From an uncultured Ruaniaceae bacterium (GTDB lineage: Bacteria; Actinomycetota; Actinomycetes; Actinomycetales; Beutenbergiaceae), in assembly GCA_947251855.1 (NCBI GenBank), contig CAMXUZ010000346.1, positions 1-10,615 of the forward strand: 10,615 bases of DNA, in the 5' to 3' direction. This document shows, in pieces, positions 1 to 6,784 of this stretch. Below the pieces are notes generated by a model. That model saw nothing but the letters and a program-made list of their open reading frames with translations. It had not been told where the DNA came from and ran no database searches. Position 1 is the stretch's first letter, and each line of letters begins with the position of its first letter. The translations under genes were made by a program, and so were the position numbers.

Positions 1-78
1 GGCCTCCTGTGCGAGGCGGTCCTCGAGGTGGGGCTGTGCGCAAACCCGCGCCGGCGAGGCGGCTCCGGCGCGCGCTGA
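1..78 (+). CDS. Possible C-terminal tail of an upstream gene (partial)
   Basis: The first plus-strand frame is open from the window edge to a TGA at 76-78 and gives 25 residues with a hydrophobic-acidic segment (LLCEAVLEVGLCANP) followed by a basic Gly/Arg tail. Nearly every third codon position is G or C, as expected for coding DNA here. A GC-rich hairpin sits just before the stop. I do not recognise the protein, and the fragment is too short to assign. A minus-strand frame opening at an ATG at 87-85 and running off the left edge is a weaker alternative; it has no visible ribosome binding site. Confidence 0.3.
   Translation, partial: GLLCEAVLEVGLCANPRRRGGSGAR
47..72 (+). terminator. GC-rich hairpin at the end of the upstream frame
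   Basis: CGCGCCGG at 47-54 pairs perfectly with CCGGCGCG at 65-72 around a 10-base loop. It lies just before the TGA at 76-78. No T tract follows, so it is only a candidate terminator of the T-less kind common in actinobacteria. Confidence 0.3.
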
Positions 79-158
79 CGCAGCCATGTGCCGCGGGACG
101 GTGCGGTTAATATCGGTCTGGTGGGCATCGTAGGGGCGCGATAAAAGCTTCCGCCGAG

Positions 159-171
159 AGGTTTGAAACCT
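159..171. promoter_or_regulatory. Dyad over the -35 box (candidate operator)
   Basis: AGGTTT-G-AAACCT is a perfect inverted repeat with 6-base arms and one central base. It covers the TTGAAA element of the promoter candidate at 163-191, so a dimeric regulator bound there would interfere with RNA polymerase. A second paired motif, CATATG at 177-182 and again at 189-194, spans the -10. The regulator is unknown. Confidence 0.35.
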
Positions 172-191
172 AAGTCCATATGGTCTAACAT
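163..191 (+). promoter_or_regulatory. Candidate sigma-70-type promoter for the ABC transporter operon
   Basis: TTGAAA (163-168) is separated by exactly 17 bases from TAACAT (186-191), close to the housekeeping consensus. Transcription would begin near 198, giving an unusually long leader of about 260 bases before the permease start at 458. The surrounding DNA is clearly more AT-rich than the genes. It is the best promoter seen upstream of the transporter genes. Confidence 0.45.
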
Positions 192-197
192 ATGTAC

Positions 198-314
198 ATG
201 CATTCATTGGCGAATCATCGCACGCCCGGTCGGATCCCTGAGGATGGGGACTCGCGCCGAGGTGTCGATTTGGTGGCCGCCCTGTTGATAGGTGCCGTTA
301 CGGAGGCAACGTGA
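198..314 (+). CDS. Possible 38-codon upstream reading frame
   Basis: An ATG at 198, at the predicted transcription start, opens 38 codons ending in a TGA at 312-314. An in-frame ATG at 192 would add two codons. There is no Shine-Dalgarno sequence, so it could only be translated from a leaderless transcript. Its stop overlaps the GTG of the next short frame (GTGA at 311-314), a layout typical of translational coupling. The product resembles nothing I know and codon use is not convincing. It may be a chance frame in an untranslated leader. Confidence 0.15.
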   Translation: MHSLANHRTPGRIPEDGDSRRGVDLVAALLIGAVTEAT

Positions 315-352
315 CTAGAACGAATCTCCCTGTGAGGAGCGGTCGGCGTTAG
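311..352 (+). CDS. Possible 13-residue leader peptide
   Basis: A strong Shine-Dalgarno sequence GGAGG (302-306) stands 4 bases before a GTG at 311, which opens the short frame MTRTNLPVRSGRR ending in TAG at 350-352. A stem-loop follows at 371-398 and the permease starts about 100 bases later. The arrangement resembles a translated leader with an attenuator-like structure. There is no run of one regulatory amino acid, although Arg makes up 4 of 13 residues. The ribosome site is the best evidence; the role is inference. Confidence 0.3.
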   Translation: MTRTNLPVRSGRR

Positions 353-370
353 GGATCAACCCGCCGACGC

Positions 371-398
371 AGCGGCTCTGTTCTCCTGTTGAGCCGCT
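371..398 (+). promoter_or_regulatory. Stem-loop in the transporter leader
   Basis: AGCGGCTC (371-378) pairs perfectly with GAGCCGCT (391-398) around a 12-base loop. It lies 18 bases after the stop of the 13-codon frame and about 60 bases before the permease start. No T run follows, so a simple intrinsic terminator is unlikely. It could modulate readthrough or translation of the operon. Confidence 0.35.
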
Positions 399-457
399 CA
401 AGGGTCCTGAATATCAGCGAAGAGAAGACAGCAACGGTCAAATAAAATTGGAAAACT

Positions 458-2293
458 ATGACGAAAGTCGACAATGACGTGAATCGGAGCGAATCCGCCC
501 CCGCCTTGAAGGGGCGAATAAAATATAAATTGCTTCGCATTGCTAAGGAGCCTACGACTGCGGTAGGAATCCTGACGGCTCTGCTGTTCACCTACCTTAT
601 TGTCCTGCCGATCATCAGCCTGCTCAGTGACGCGTTTCGGGTGCAGTACGGCGACGAGCACCGAGCCGGCCAGCCCGTCGGCTCCTTCACTCCGTATTAC
701 ATACTGCGGATCTTCGCCTCTGACGCCGCTTCGAAAACCCTTTGGAAGCCGCTCCTGAACACGCTGACGATCTCCTTCGGCGCGATCATCATCGCGCTCA
801 TCGTCGGTGGGTCGATGGCATGGTTCCTGAGCCGGACGAACATCTGGGGCCGCAAATGGCTCGCCACGGCGCTGATCGTCCCCTACATGCTCCCTGCGTG
901 GACGTTCGCGCTCGCCTGGACCACGGTGTTCAAGAACCGGAAGATGGGTGGAACCTACGGCTGGCTCGAATCGATCGGGATCAATCCTCCGGACTGGCTC
1001 TCCTACGGCGCGTTGCCGATCATCGTCACCTTGGCGTTGCACTATTCACCGTTCGTCATTCTTCTTTTCGGTAATGCTCTCAAGCGGTTCGACTCACAGC
1101 TAGAGGACTCCGCCCGAATCCTGGGGGCGGACCGAAAGACGGTCAACCGTAAAATCATCCTGCCGCTGATGAAGCCCTCGCTGGTGTCTGCGAGCATCTT
1201 GATCTTCGCCAAGGGGCTAGGAGAGTTCGGTGTCGCCTACGTCCTGGGCGTCCCCGGTAATTACCACGTGCTCGCCACCTCGTTGTACGCGAACATCCAG
1301 TCCCGCAACACCGGGGCGGGTGCCGTGCTTGCCGGCGTGATCGTCATCATTGGTGCGCTCGCGTTGCTCGTCGACGCGAGGATGCTGCGGGAAGGCAAAC
1401 GCTTCGTCACGGTCGGATCGAAGGGAAGTATGAGCCGGCTGCGCGACCTGGGCAAGATGCGCATTCCCGCGTTCGGCGCCGCCCTGACCGTGTTCGCCGT
1501 CGGTGCCGTGCTGCCGATGTCGGTGCTGTTCCTCTCGACCGTGATGCGAAAACCGGCCGACTTCTCGCTCTCGAACTTCACCTCGGAGTTCTGGATCGGC
1601 ACGAACCTCGACACGATCGCCCTCGAAACCGGGGTACTGGTCACTCCGGCGTTCTGGGAGGCAGCCTGGAACACGCTGTGGATCGTGGGGCTCGCAGCGA
1701 TCGTCGCGGGGATCCTCGGGCTACTCGTCGGCTACGTCGTCGTGAGAACGCCCGTGAAGTTCCTCTCCCAATATGTACGACAAGTCGCGTTCTTCCCCTA
1801 CCTGGTGCCCGGGATCGCGTTCGCCGCGGCGATGCTTTCGTTGTTCGCCGTCCAACGCGGACCGATACCTGCCCTGTACGGCACCGGTCTCCTCTTGCTG
1901 CTCGCCTACATCGCCGACCAGATGCCCTACGCGTCGCGCGCCGGTATCTCGGCGATGATGCAACTGGGTAACGACCCGGAGGAAGCCGCGAAGGTGCTCG
2001 GAGCGGGATGGTGGCGCCGGATGGCAAGCATCGTCGTCCCGATCCAAAAGAGTGCGCTGAGCACGGGGGTGCTGCTGCCGTTCATCTCTGGGATCAAAGG
2101 CCTGAGCCTGGTGGTCCTGCTGGCGACGCCGGGCACCGACGTGTTAGCGACGTATTCCTTGAACCTCGTTGATTACGGATACGACCAGGCCGCCAACGCC
2201 GTCGTATTGATGATCGCCATCCTCGCCCTTACCGGCACGCTACTCGGACAAAAACTAACAAAGAGCAACCTCGCAGAAGGGTTAGGTGGCTGA
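458..2293 (+). CDS. ABC transporter permease, fused two-domain, ferric/hexose-phosphate (AfuB/SfuB/ThiP) class
   Basis: This 611-residue membrane protein is the channel of an ABC importer. Two permease domains are fused in one chain, and about 12 hydrophobic segments can be picked out (for example near residues 36-55, 104-125, 136-155, 188-205, 288-305 and 337-360, then a matching set in the second half). Each half carries an EAA loop that docks on the ATPase: EDSARILGA from residue 216 and EEAAKVLGAG from residue 508. This fused layout is known from SfuB, AfuB and ThiP-type systems for iron, sugar phosphates and thiamine, so the fold alone does not give the substrate. The start is ATG 458, since an in-frame TAA lies at 443-445; its ribosome site is weak (GGA at 450-452). 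The first 25 codons are AT-rich and encode a basic cytosolic tail. The gene heads an operon with the ATPase and binding protein. Confidence 0.93.
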   Translation: MTKVDNDVNRSESAPALKGRIKYKLLRIAKEPTTAVGILTALLFTYLIVLPIISLLSDAFRVQYGDEHRAGQPVGSFTPYYILRIFASDAASKTLWKPLLNTLTISFGAIIIALIVGGSMAWFLSRTNIWGRKWLATALIVPYMLPAWTFALAWTTVFKNRKMGGTYGWLESIGINPPDWLSYGALPIIVTLALHYSPFVILLFGNALKRFDSQLEDSARILGADRKTVNRKIILPLMKPSLVSASILIFAKGLGEFGVAYVLGVPGNYHVLATSLYANIQSRNTGAGAVLAGVIVIIGALALLVDARMLREGKRFVTVGSKGSMSRLRDLGKMRIPAFGAALTVFAVGAVLPMSVLFLSTVMRKPADFSLSNFTSEFWIGTNLDTIALETGVLVTPAFWEAAWNTLWIVGLAAIVAGILGLLVGYVVVRTPVKFLSQYVRQVAFFPYLVPGIAFAAAMLSLFAVQRGPIPALYGTGLLLLLAYIADQMPYASRAGISAMMQLGNDPEEAAKVLGAGWWRRMASIVVPIQKSALSTGVLLPFISGIKGLSLVVLLATPGTDVLATYSLNLVDYGYDQAANAVVLMIAILALTGTLLGQKLTKSNLAEGLGG

Positions 2294-2294
2294 T

Positions 2295-3404
2295 ATGCCT
2301 TCGATCGAACTTCAGAACATCACGAAAAACTATGGCGGCGGCACCCCGAACGCCGTCGACGACCTCAATCTGACCATTGAGGACGGCGATTTCATGTGCC
2401 TCCTCGGTCCCTCGGGTTGTGGGAAGACCACGACGCTGCGGATGATCTGCGGACTCGAGAACCCCACCCGGGGAACGATCCGGATCGGCGATCGGGTCGT
2501 GGACTCGGTCGAGGACGGGATCTTCGTACCGCCGGAGCACCGCAGGCTCGGGCTCGTGTTCCAGAGCTACGCACTGTGGCCCCACCTCACCGTCTACGAC
2601 AACGTCGACTTCGGGCTGAAGCTCAAGAAGATCCCGCAGGAGGAACGGCGCCAACGGGTCGGGGAGACGATGGAGAAGCTCGGGATCTCGGCGTACGCGA
2701 AACGGTACCCCTCGGAGTTGTCCGGCGGTCAGCAACAACGCGTCGCCCTCGCCCGAATGCTCGCGATCAACCCGGAGATCCTTCTCCTCGACGAGCCCTT
2801 GTCGAACCTCGACGCCCGGCTGCGCCTGGAGATGCGGACGGAACTCAAACGAATTCACGAGGAGTTCAATACCACCGTTGTGTTCGTCACCCACGACCAA
2901 TGGGAGGCGATGACGCTGGCCACGCGTATCGCCGTCCTCAATGAAGGAGAGCTCCAACAGGTCGACACTCCGGTGAACATCTACGAGAACCCGAGCAACC
3001 AGTACATCGCCGAGTTCGTCGGGAACCCGCCGATCAACCTGTTGGAGGCCCCGTCGCTCACGAGCGCCGAGATCGATAGTCCGATCACGCAGCGGTTGAG
3101 TGGTCTCGGAGGTGATCAGGCCGCTGCGACGGTGGGGATCCGGCCTGAAGACATCACCGTCTCCTACTCTCCGAACGAGGGGAGGAGCGATGCCTTAACA
3201 GTGAACTGCCGGATCGATGCGGTTCTTCCTACGGGAGGGAACTGGATCATCGAATTGAGCACCAAGTACGGGAAGCTTTTCGCGGTAGCCCAGAATATCA
3301 ACGGCTTGAAACCCGACACCGACGCGTATGCGAGCGTTCGGCTAGACAACCTGAAAATGTTTGATTCCAGCGGCGTTAATTTGAGCGCACTCGCCGCCGT
3401 TTAA
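2295..3404 (+). CDS. ABC transporter ATP-binding protein (MalK/UgpC/FbpC-like, with TOBE domain)
   Basis: This 369-residue ATPase powers the importer from the cytosolic face. Motifs appear in order: A-loop Tyr13, Walker A GPSGCGKTT (38-46), Q-loop FQSYALWPHLTVYDNV, signature LSGGQ (142-146), Walker B ILLLDEP with Asp166/Glu167, and H-loop His200 in VTHDQWEAM. The C-terminal part from about residue 275 (VGIRPEDI onward) is a TOBE-type regulatory domain, as in importers for sugars, glycerol phosphate, iron and hexose phosphates. The chosen ATG at 2295 has AGGTGG (2284-2289) five bases upstream and lies one base after the permease stop. An alternative GTG at 2286, with AAGG at 2277-2280, would add three residues and overlap the permease by 8 bases. 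Either way the two genes are translationally coupled. All catalytic residues are present. Confidence 0.95.
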   Translation: MPSIELQNITKNYGGGTPNAVDDLNLTIEDGDFMCLLGPSGCGKTTTLRMICGLENPTRGTIRIGDRVVDSVEDGIFVPPEHRRLGLVFQSYALWPHLTVYDNVDFGLKLKKIPQEERRQRVGETMEKLGISAYAKRYPSELSGGQQQRVALARMLAINPEILLLDEPLSNLDARLRLEMRTELKRIHEEFNTTVVFVTHDQWEAMTLATRIAVLNEGELQQVDTPVNIYENPSNQYIAEFVGNPPINLLEAPSLTSAEIDSPITQRLSGLGGDQAAATVGIRPEDITVSYSPNEGRSDALTVNCRIDAVLPTGGNWIIELSTKYGKLFAVAQNINGLKPDTDAYASVRLDNLKMFDSSGVNLSALAAV

Positions 3405-3435
3405 ATCTGACCTTGAGCCAGTGCTCAATCTGAAA

Positions 3436-3441
3436 AAGGAG
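3436..3441 (+). promoter_or_regulatory. Ribosome binding site that fixes the binding-protein start
   Basis: A perfect AAGGAG lies 9 bases before ATG 3451. It favours that ATG over the in-frame GTG at 3421, which would place the site inside the coding region and add ten charged residues before the signal peptide. Confidence 0.7.
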
Positions 3442-3450
3442 AAGACAGCG

Positions 3451-4638
3451 ATGTCACATTCGATTAAGAGAAGGAAAACCGTCCGACCGTTGGTGGGGAT
3501 ACTAGGAAGTGCAGTGTTGCTCCTAGGCTGCTCCCCCTCCTCAGCGCCCGACTCGGGGGGCGGCGGGGAAGCCGCTGCCGGCGAGGACGTCTTGGGATCT
3601 GACGAGGACTACTCCCTCGAGGAATTGATCGAAGCTGCGCAGGAAGAAGGGCCGATCGTCGTCGCCGACTCGACGGGCCGGATCAAAGATGCAGCCGAGG
3701 CCTTCACCGAGAAATACGGCATCGAAGCCGTGGGGGAGAAGATGAAGGCCTATGAGCAGATCGAGGTGCTCATCCGCGAATCGCAAGCGGGGAACGTGAA
3801 GACGGACGTCTCGTTCGTCGCCGACGTGCCAACGGTTGTGGCCGAACTCTTGCCGACGGGGGTCGCAGCAACCTGGTTCCCTCCGGACATGGCCGAAGAC
3901 GTGGACGAGGGCTATCAGGACCCAGCCGTCAATGCGCTCGACCCGAACGTGTGGACATACAATGGAGATGTCTACGACTCGTGCCCGATCTCGAACCTCT
4001 GGGAGGTCACCGAGGAGGAATGGCACGGCAAGGTCAGCCTCCAGGACCCGGAACTCAAGACCGCTGTCACCTACATGTTCAACGAGATGGCGGCGAACGA
4101 TGAGCTCATGCACGAGGCGTACGAGGACCTCTATGGCGAAGAGCTGGTGACGGAGGAGGAGACGGCCACGGCGGAATGGGTGAAGCGGCTGGCGGAGAAC
4201 GACCCGCTGGTGACGAAGTCCAGTTCTGATGCGACCGCCCCGATCGGTGCCCCGGGCTTGGATGACCCGTTCGTCGGGCTGATCGCAAGCGCGAAGTACC
4301 GCCAGAACGAATCCGAAGGCTATCACCTGACCGTGTGCGAAGGTCTCGAACCCTGGGTGGGCCACGTGTACGGCAAGGCACCGGTGATCGCCACCGGTAC
4401 GAGCAACCCGAATGCGGCGAAACTGTTCGTCCACTTCCTGTTCACCGAGGAAGGAATGGCCTCCCAGACCGCCGACGGTAAGGTCTCCACCAACGACACG
4501 GTCCCGATCGACCCCACCGACCCGAGCGACGTCGAGAGCGTATGGGAGGACCTTCTGTTCGAAGACTCCGACCACTCCGACTCTGACTACGAGATGACTC
4601 AGGATTGGCAGGACTTCTGGGTGGGCTTCGCCCGATAG
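3451..4638 (+). CDS. Substrate-binding lipoprotein of the ABC importer (ferric/organophosphate-type class)
   Basis: This 395-residue protein would be anchored outside the membrane and deliver substrate to the permease. The N-terminus is a lipoprotein signal: basic KRRK, a hydrophobic core, and lipobox LLGC with the lipidated Cys at residue 27, then a flexible Ser/Gly/Asp linker. The mature part has the length and layout of a periplasmic-binding-protein type II fold (EELIEAAQEEGPIVVADSTGR opening, KLFVHFLFTEEG near the end). It is strongly acidic, with an Asp/Ser-rich stretch near the C-terminus (FEDSDHSDSDYE). Cys178 and Cys296 could form a disulfide. I see no adjacent Tyr pair of the kind that binds iron in FbpA-type proteins, which argues against iron. 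With two phosphatases downstream, a phosphorylated organic ligand is plausible but unproven. The gene is last in the transporter operon, 46 bases after the ATPase stop. Confidence 0.88.
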   Translation: MSHSIKRRKTVRPLVGILGSAVLLLGCSPSSAPDSGGGGEAAAGEDVLGSDEDYSLEELIEAAQEEGPIVVADSTGRIKDAAEAFTEKYGIEAVGEKMKAYEQIEVLIRESQAGNVKTDVSFVADVPTVVAELLPTGVAATWFPPDMAEDVDEGYQDPAVNALDPNVWTYNGDVYDSCPISNLWEVTEEEWHGKVSLQDPELKTAVTYMFNEMAANDELMHEAYEDLYGEELVTEEETATAEWVKRLAENDPLVTKSSSDATAPIGAPGLDDPFVGLIASAKYRQNESEGYHLTVCEGLEPWVGHVYGKAPVIATGTSNPNAAKLFVHFLFTEEGMASQTADGKVSTNDTVPIDPTDPSDVESVWEDLLFEDSDHSDSDYEMTQDWQDFWVGFAR

Positions 4639-4646
4639 CAATGCAG

Positions 4647-4727
4647 GTACACCTACGGCAACGACCGGCAGAGCCCGCGCAGCCTGAGGGGCACGCGCTG
4701 GTGCCGACCGAGTTGCCGTAGGTGTAC
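4647..4727. repeat. 81-base element with perfect 16-base inverted repeat ends
   Basis: Bases 4647-4662 are the exact reverse complement of 4712-4727 (GTACACCTACGGCAAC and its partner). Inside, CGGCA (4666-4670) can pair with TGCCG (4702-4706), and further short complementary stretches continue inward, so the whole element can fold into one long imperfect hairpin. It begins 8 bases after the binding-protein stop. No T tract follows. It may end the transporter transcript, protect its 3' end, or be a small palindromic repeat element. No flanking direct repeat was seen. Confidence 0.75.
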
Positions 4728-4875
4728 GCCGGCCGCTAACAGCGTCGCCGTGCGACTCACCGAGATCGGCGCTTTGTGGCTCTCAAACAGATCGCACTTG
4801 CCTCGGTTACTGGATAAATGCCTCGATCTTCAAATGAAAAATACAACACTGATGAGAAATCTGTGAAAGGGAGTT

Positions 4876-5694
4876 ATGAGTAACTCGACAAGTTATCGAT
4901 TGACAGCGATTCGAGCTGCAATTGCCGCCCGCGCCATGGTGATGAAGGGGTTTCGCCGGGCAATAGACAAAGAGTTCAAGCGGGATGCGCACGATATCGT
5001 CACGTTCTACGATCGGGCGGCGGAAGAACTCATCATCGAGGAGATCAAGAGGGACTTCCCCGACTCGAGGATTGTCGGCGAAGAGGGCGGCGAGCACGGG
5101 GGTGAGGATCCGACCTGGGTGATCGACCCGATCGACGGCACCTCCAATTTCGCTGCCGGGATCCCCTTCTGGTGCATCTCGATCGGCGTGAGCGTCGAGG
5201 GCCGGCTCGTCGCGGGCGTGATCTACAACCCCGTGGAGAACCTGCTGTTCAGTGCGGACGAACACGGGGCGCTCCTCAACGACGAACCGCTCAAGGTCGA
5301 TTCGCCCGATGACCCGCTGGAGGCGACCCTGATTTCCAGCTTCCCCAACGTGAAGGATCTCGATCTGTTGGGAGACAAGGTCTTCGAAACGAGCAAGAAG
5401 CTCACGAAGAGCTTCCAAGCATCGAGGAACCTGGGGAGCGGCGCGCTGAACCTTGCCTACGTCGCCTCGGGGTGGGCCGATGCGACGTTCGGGTTCTCCA
5501 CCAGCCCATGGGACGTCGCCGCAGGCGCGTTCATCTTGGAGAAGGCCGGCGGCACCTTCCGCAGCTTCGATGGCGGCGTGGAAGTGGACAGCCCGCTGGA
5601 GGCAGTCGATTACTACGCGTTCGGCAGCAAGAACCCATACGAACCGCTGGGCGGTGAGGTGCAACGTCTGTCCACGCTGGCAGGCAAAGCATAG
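4876..5694 (+). CDS. Inositol-monophosphatase-family phosphatase
   Basis: This 272-residue cytosolic enzyme belongs to the Mg-dependent inositol monophosphatase family, whose members release Pi from inositol phosphates, histidinol phosphate, fructose 1,6-bisphosphate or similar esters. Metal-site motifs are intact: GEE at 68-70, DPIDGTSNF from Asp84 with Asp87, and the C-terminal PWDVAAG with Asp213. The length is close to that of E. coli SuhB. The exact substrate cannot be read. No his or inositol synthesis genes are near, so the link is to the transporter upstream and the HAD phosphatase downstream. The start is ATG 4876, with AAAGGGAG at 4866-4873, which is only two bases away. The preceding gap (4728-4875) is AT-rich near the gene and probably carries its promoter, but no clear -35/-10 pair was found. 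The first 15 codons are AT-rich, unlike the rest. Confidence 0.93.
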   Translation: MSNSTSYRLTAIRAAIAARAMVMKGFRRAIDKEFKRDAHDIVTFYDRAAEELIIEEIKRDFPDSRIVGEEGGEHGGEDPTWVIDPIDGTSNFAAGIPFWCISIGVSVEGRLVAGVIYNPVENLLFSADEHGALLNDEPLKVDSPDDPLEATLISSFPNVKDLDLLGDKVFETSKKLTKSFQASRNLGSGALNLAYVASGWADATFGFSTSPWDVAAGAFILEKAGGTFRSFDGGVEVDSPLEAVDYYAFGSKNPYEPLGGEVQRLSTLAGKA

Positions 5695-5792
5695 AGAGTC
5701 GATGGTTGACGTGATGCAATTTGGGGTTGAAGTTGACACCGCTCCCCGGGTGAATGTTGGAAATAGTGTGCGAGGAACAAGCAGGTGCAAAA

Positions 5793-6593
5793 ATGTTGAA
5801 TAAGCCTAAGGCGCTTCTACTGGACTTCGGCGGCGTCGTCGCCGAGACGATCCCGCGAGAGGGGTGGCTCGACGAACTCTCCACCCAGCTGCAGGAGGAG
5901 TTCCGGGCGGCCGGCGTGACCGCGCTGCCGTTGGAGCGCATCCAAGAAGGCATCGTCGGCGGCAGGAAGACGGCCTCCCGGTGGAAGAACGTGCAATCGC
6001 GCGTTTATAGCCCGCCGGAACTACAGTACGAGACGTTCTGGGTGGACTTCGTGGCGGCGGACTGGCCACAGGACGTCCGCGACTATCTGTACGACAATGC
6101 CAAACGGCTGTGCCTGGACCTGGGTGAATATGTCTCCGAGCGCGTGCTTCGCAACGGCATGCATGAACTGCTCGTGACTGCTCAGGAGGACGAGGTGCCC
6201 GTCATCATCGTCAGCAACGCCCTGATGGGGGACGTGCACCGCCGCTGGCTGGTGCGCAACGACCTCATCGATTACTTCCAGCACGAGGTGTACAGCGACG
6301 AGGTCGGGATCCGTAAGCCGAACCCGGGCATCATCGAACTCGGGGCAGCGCTTGCCGGGGTGTCGGTCAGTGAATGCTGGTACGTCGGCGACACCTACGA
6401 CCGCGACGTTGCCTGCGGCGGACGGGCGGGCGTCGGCGGAAACATCTTGATGCACGCCCGCAGCACCAAGAACCCTCCCTTCGCCGTGCCCTACGAGCCG
6501 GACGCAGAGGTTGAGGATGGAGTCGGGCTCCTGGAACTGTACCGGGAAGCCTCAAACGTTGCGGAAGGCGCAGTGCCCGTCGCAACCAGCTAG
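5793..6593 (+). CDS. HAD-superfamily hydrolase (subfamily IA, probable phosphatase)
   Basis: This 266-residue cytosolic enzyme probably hydrolyses a phosphate ester through an aspartyl-phosphate. Motif I is LLLDFGGVV with nucleophile Asp11, motif II is VSNA with Ser141, motif III is RKPNP with Lys175, and motif IV is GDTYDRD with Asp200 and Asp205. A helical cap of type C1 fills the region between motifs I and II. The usual acid/base Asp two residues after the nucleophile is Gly13, a variation also seen in YihX-like sugar-phosphate phosphatases. The chosen ATG 5793 puts the nucleophile at the normal distance from the N-terminus and has AGG at 5783-5785. An in-frame ATG at 5754 would add 13 residues and has a poorer site. 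The 98-base gap from the previous gene contains TTGACA (5733-5738) but no matching -10, so co-transcription with the previous gene is likely. Confidence 0.9.
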   Translation: MLNKPKALLLDFGGVVAETIPREGWLDELSTQLQEEFRAAGVTALPLERIQEGIVGGRKTASRWKNVQSRVYSPPELQYETFWVDFVAADWPQDVRDYLYDNAKRLCLDLGEYVSERVLRNGMHELLVTAQEDEVPVIIVSNALMGDVHRRWLVRNDLIDYFQHEVYSDEVGIRKPNPGIIELGAALAGVSVSECWYVGDTYDRDVACGGRAGVGGNILMHARSTKNPPFAVPYEPDAEVEDGVGLLELYREASNVAEGAVPVATS

Positions 6594-6606
6594 CGCGAGG
6601 TGAGCA

Positions 6607-6647
6607 GCGACGGGCGGTTCTTGATGAGAAGGAGAACTGCCCGTCGC
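6607..6647 (+). terminator. Strong hairpin after the phosphatase genes
   Basis: Bases 6607-6621 pair with 6633-6647 over 15 positions with one G-T wobble, around an 11-base loop. It starts 13 bases after the HAD stop. No T tract follows. A third copy of the arm, GCCCGTCGC at 6575-6583 inside the end of the gene, can pair instead with 6607-6615, giving a competing weaker hairpin. Confidence 0.6.
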
Positions 6648-6666
6648 CTCCCATTCACTGATGCAT

Positions 6667-6679
6667 CGGAACGGTTCCG
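6667..6679. promoter_or_regulatory. Short dyad upstream of the phosphate transporter
   Basis: CGGAAC-G-GTTCCG is a perfect inverted repeat with 6-base arms and one central base, in the 229-base gap between the hairpin and the PiT gene. It could be a binding site for a dimeric regulator. No promoter can be placed firmly beside it. Confidence 0.25.
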
Positions 6680-6784
6680 CTAGTTCCGGCAGGTCCTTAC
6701 TCCCACGTTCGCTTGATCGAGCGAGTTCGCGCGTCATCGTGGTCGACGGGACCTGCGTCGATATTCCAGCTCAAAGCGTGGGTA

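Noticed and set aside
202..212. PHO-box-like unit ATTCATTGGCG in the transporter leader
   Set aside because: It matches 9 of 11 but lies downstream of the predicted start and its neighbours do not repeat it.
398..1042. Long minus-strand frame over the permease gene
   Set aside because: It lies antisense to a clear permease, has an Arg/Asp-rich low-complexity product typical of a shadow frame in GC-rich DNA, and ends in no recognisable domain.
422..3449. Repeated GAGAAGACAGC before the permease (422-432) and the binding protein (3439-3449)
   Set aside because: Eleven-base repeats are expected by chance in a 10 kb window, and the two copies sit at different distances from their start codons.
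458..4638. Iron(III) ABC transporter
   Set aside because: The permease and ATPase families include iron systems, but the binding protein has no tyrosine pair and no siderophore or iron genes are near; the phosphatase context points elsewhere.
3541..4641. Long minus-strand frame over the binding-protein gene
   Set aside because: It mirrors the codons of the binding-protein gene in antisense; the product is His/Val/Arg-rich with no recognisable family.
4647..4727. Insertion sequence or transposon remnant
   Set aside because: The element is only 81 bases, carries no transposase fragment and shows no flanking target duplication, so only the neutral label of an inverted-repeat element is supported.
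5745..5755. Single PHO-box-like unit before the HAD gene (minus strand ATTCACCCGGG)
   Set aside because: It matches 10 of 11 positions but has no tandem partner in 11-base register; several such single hits are expected by chance in this length.
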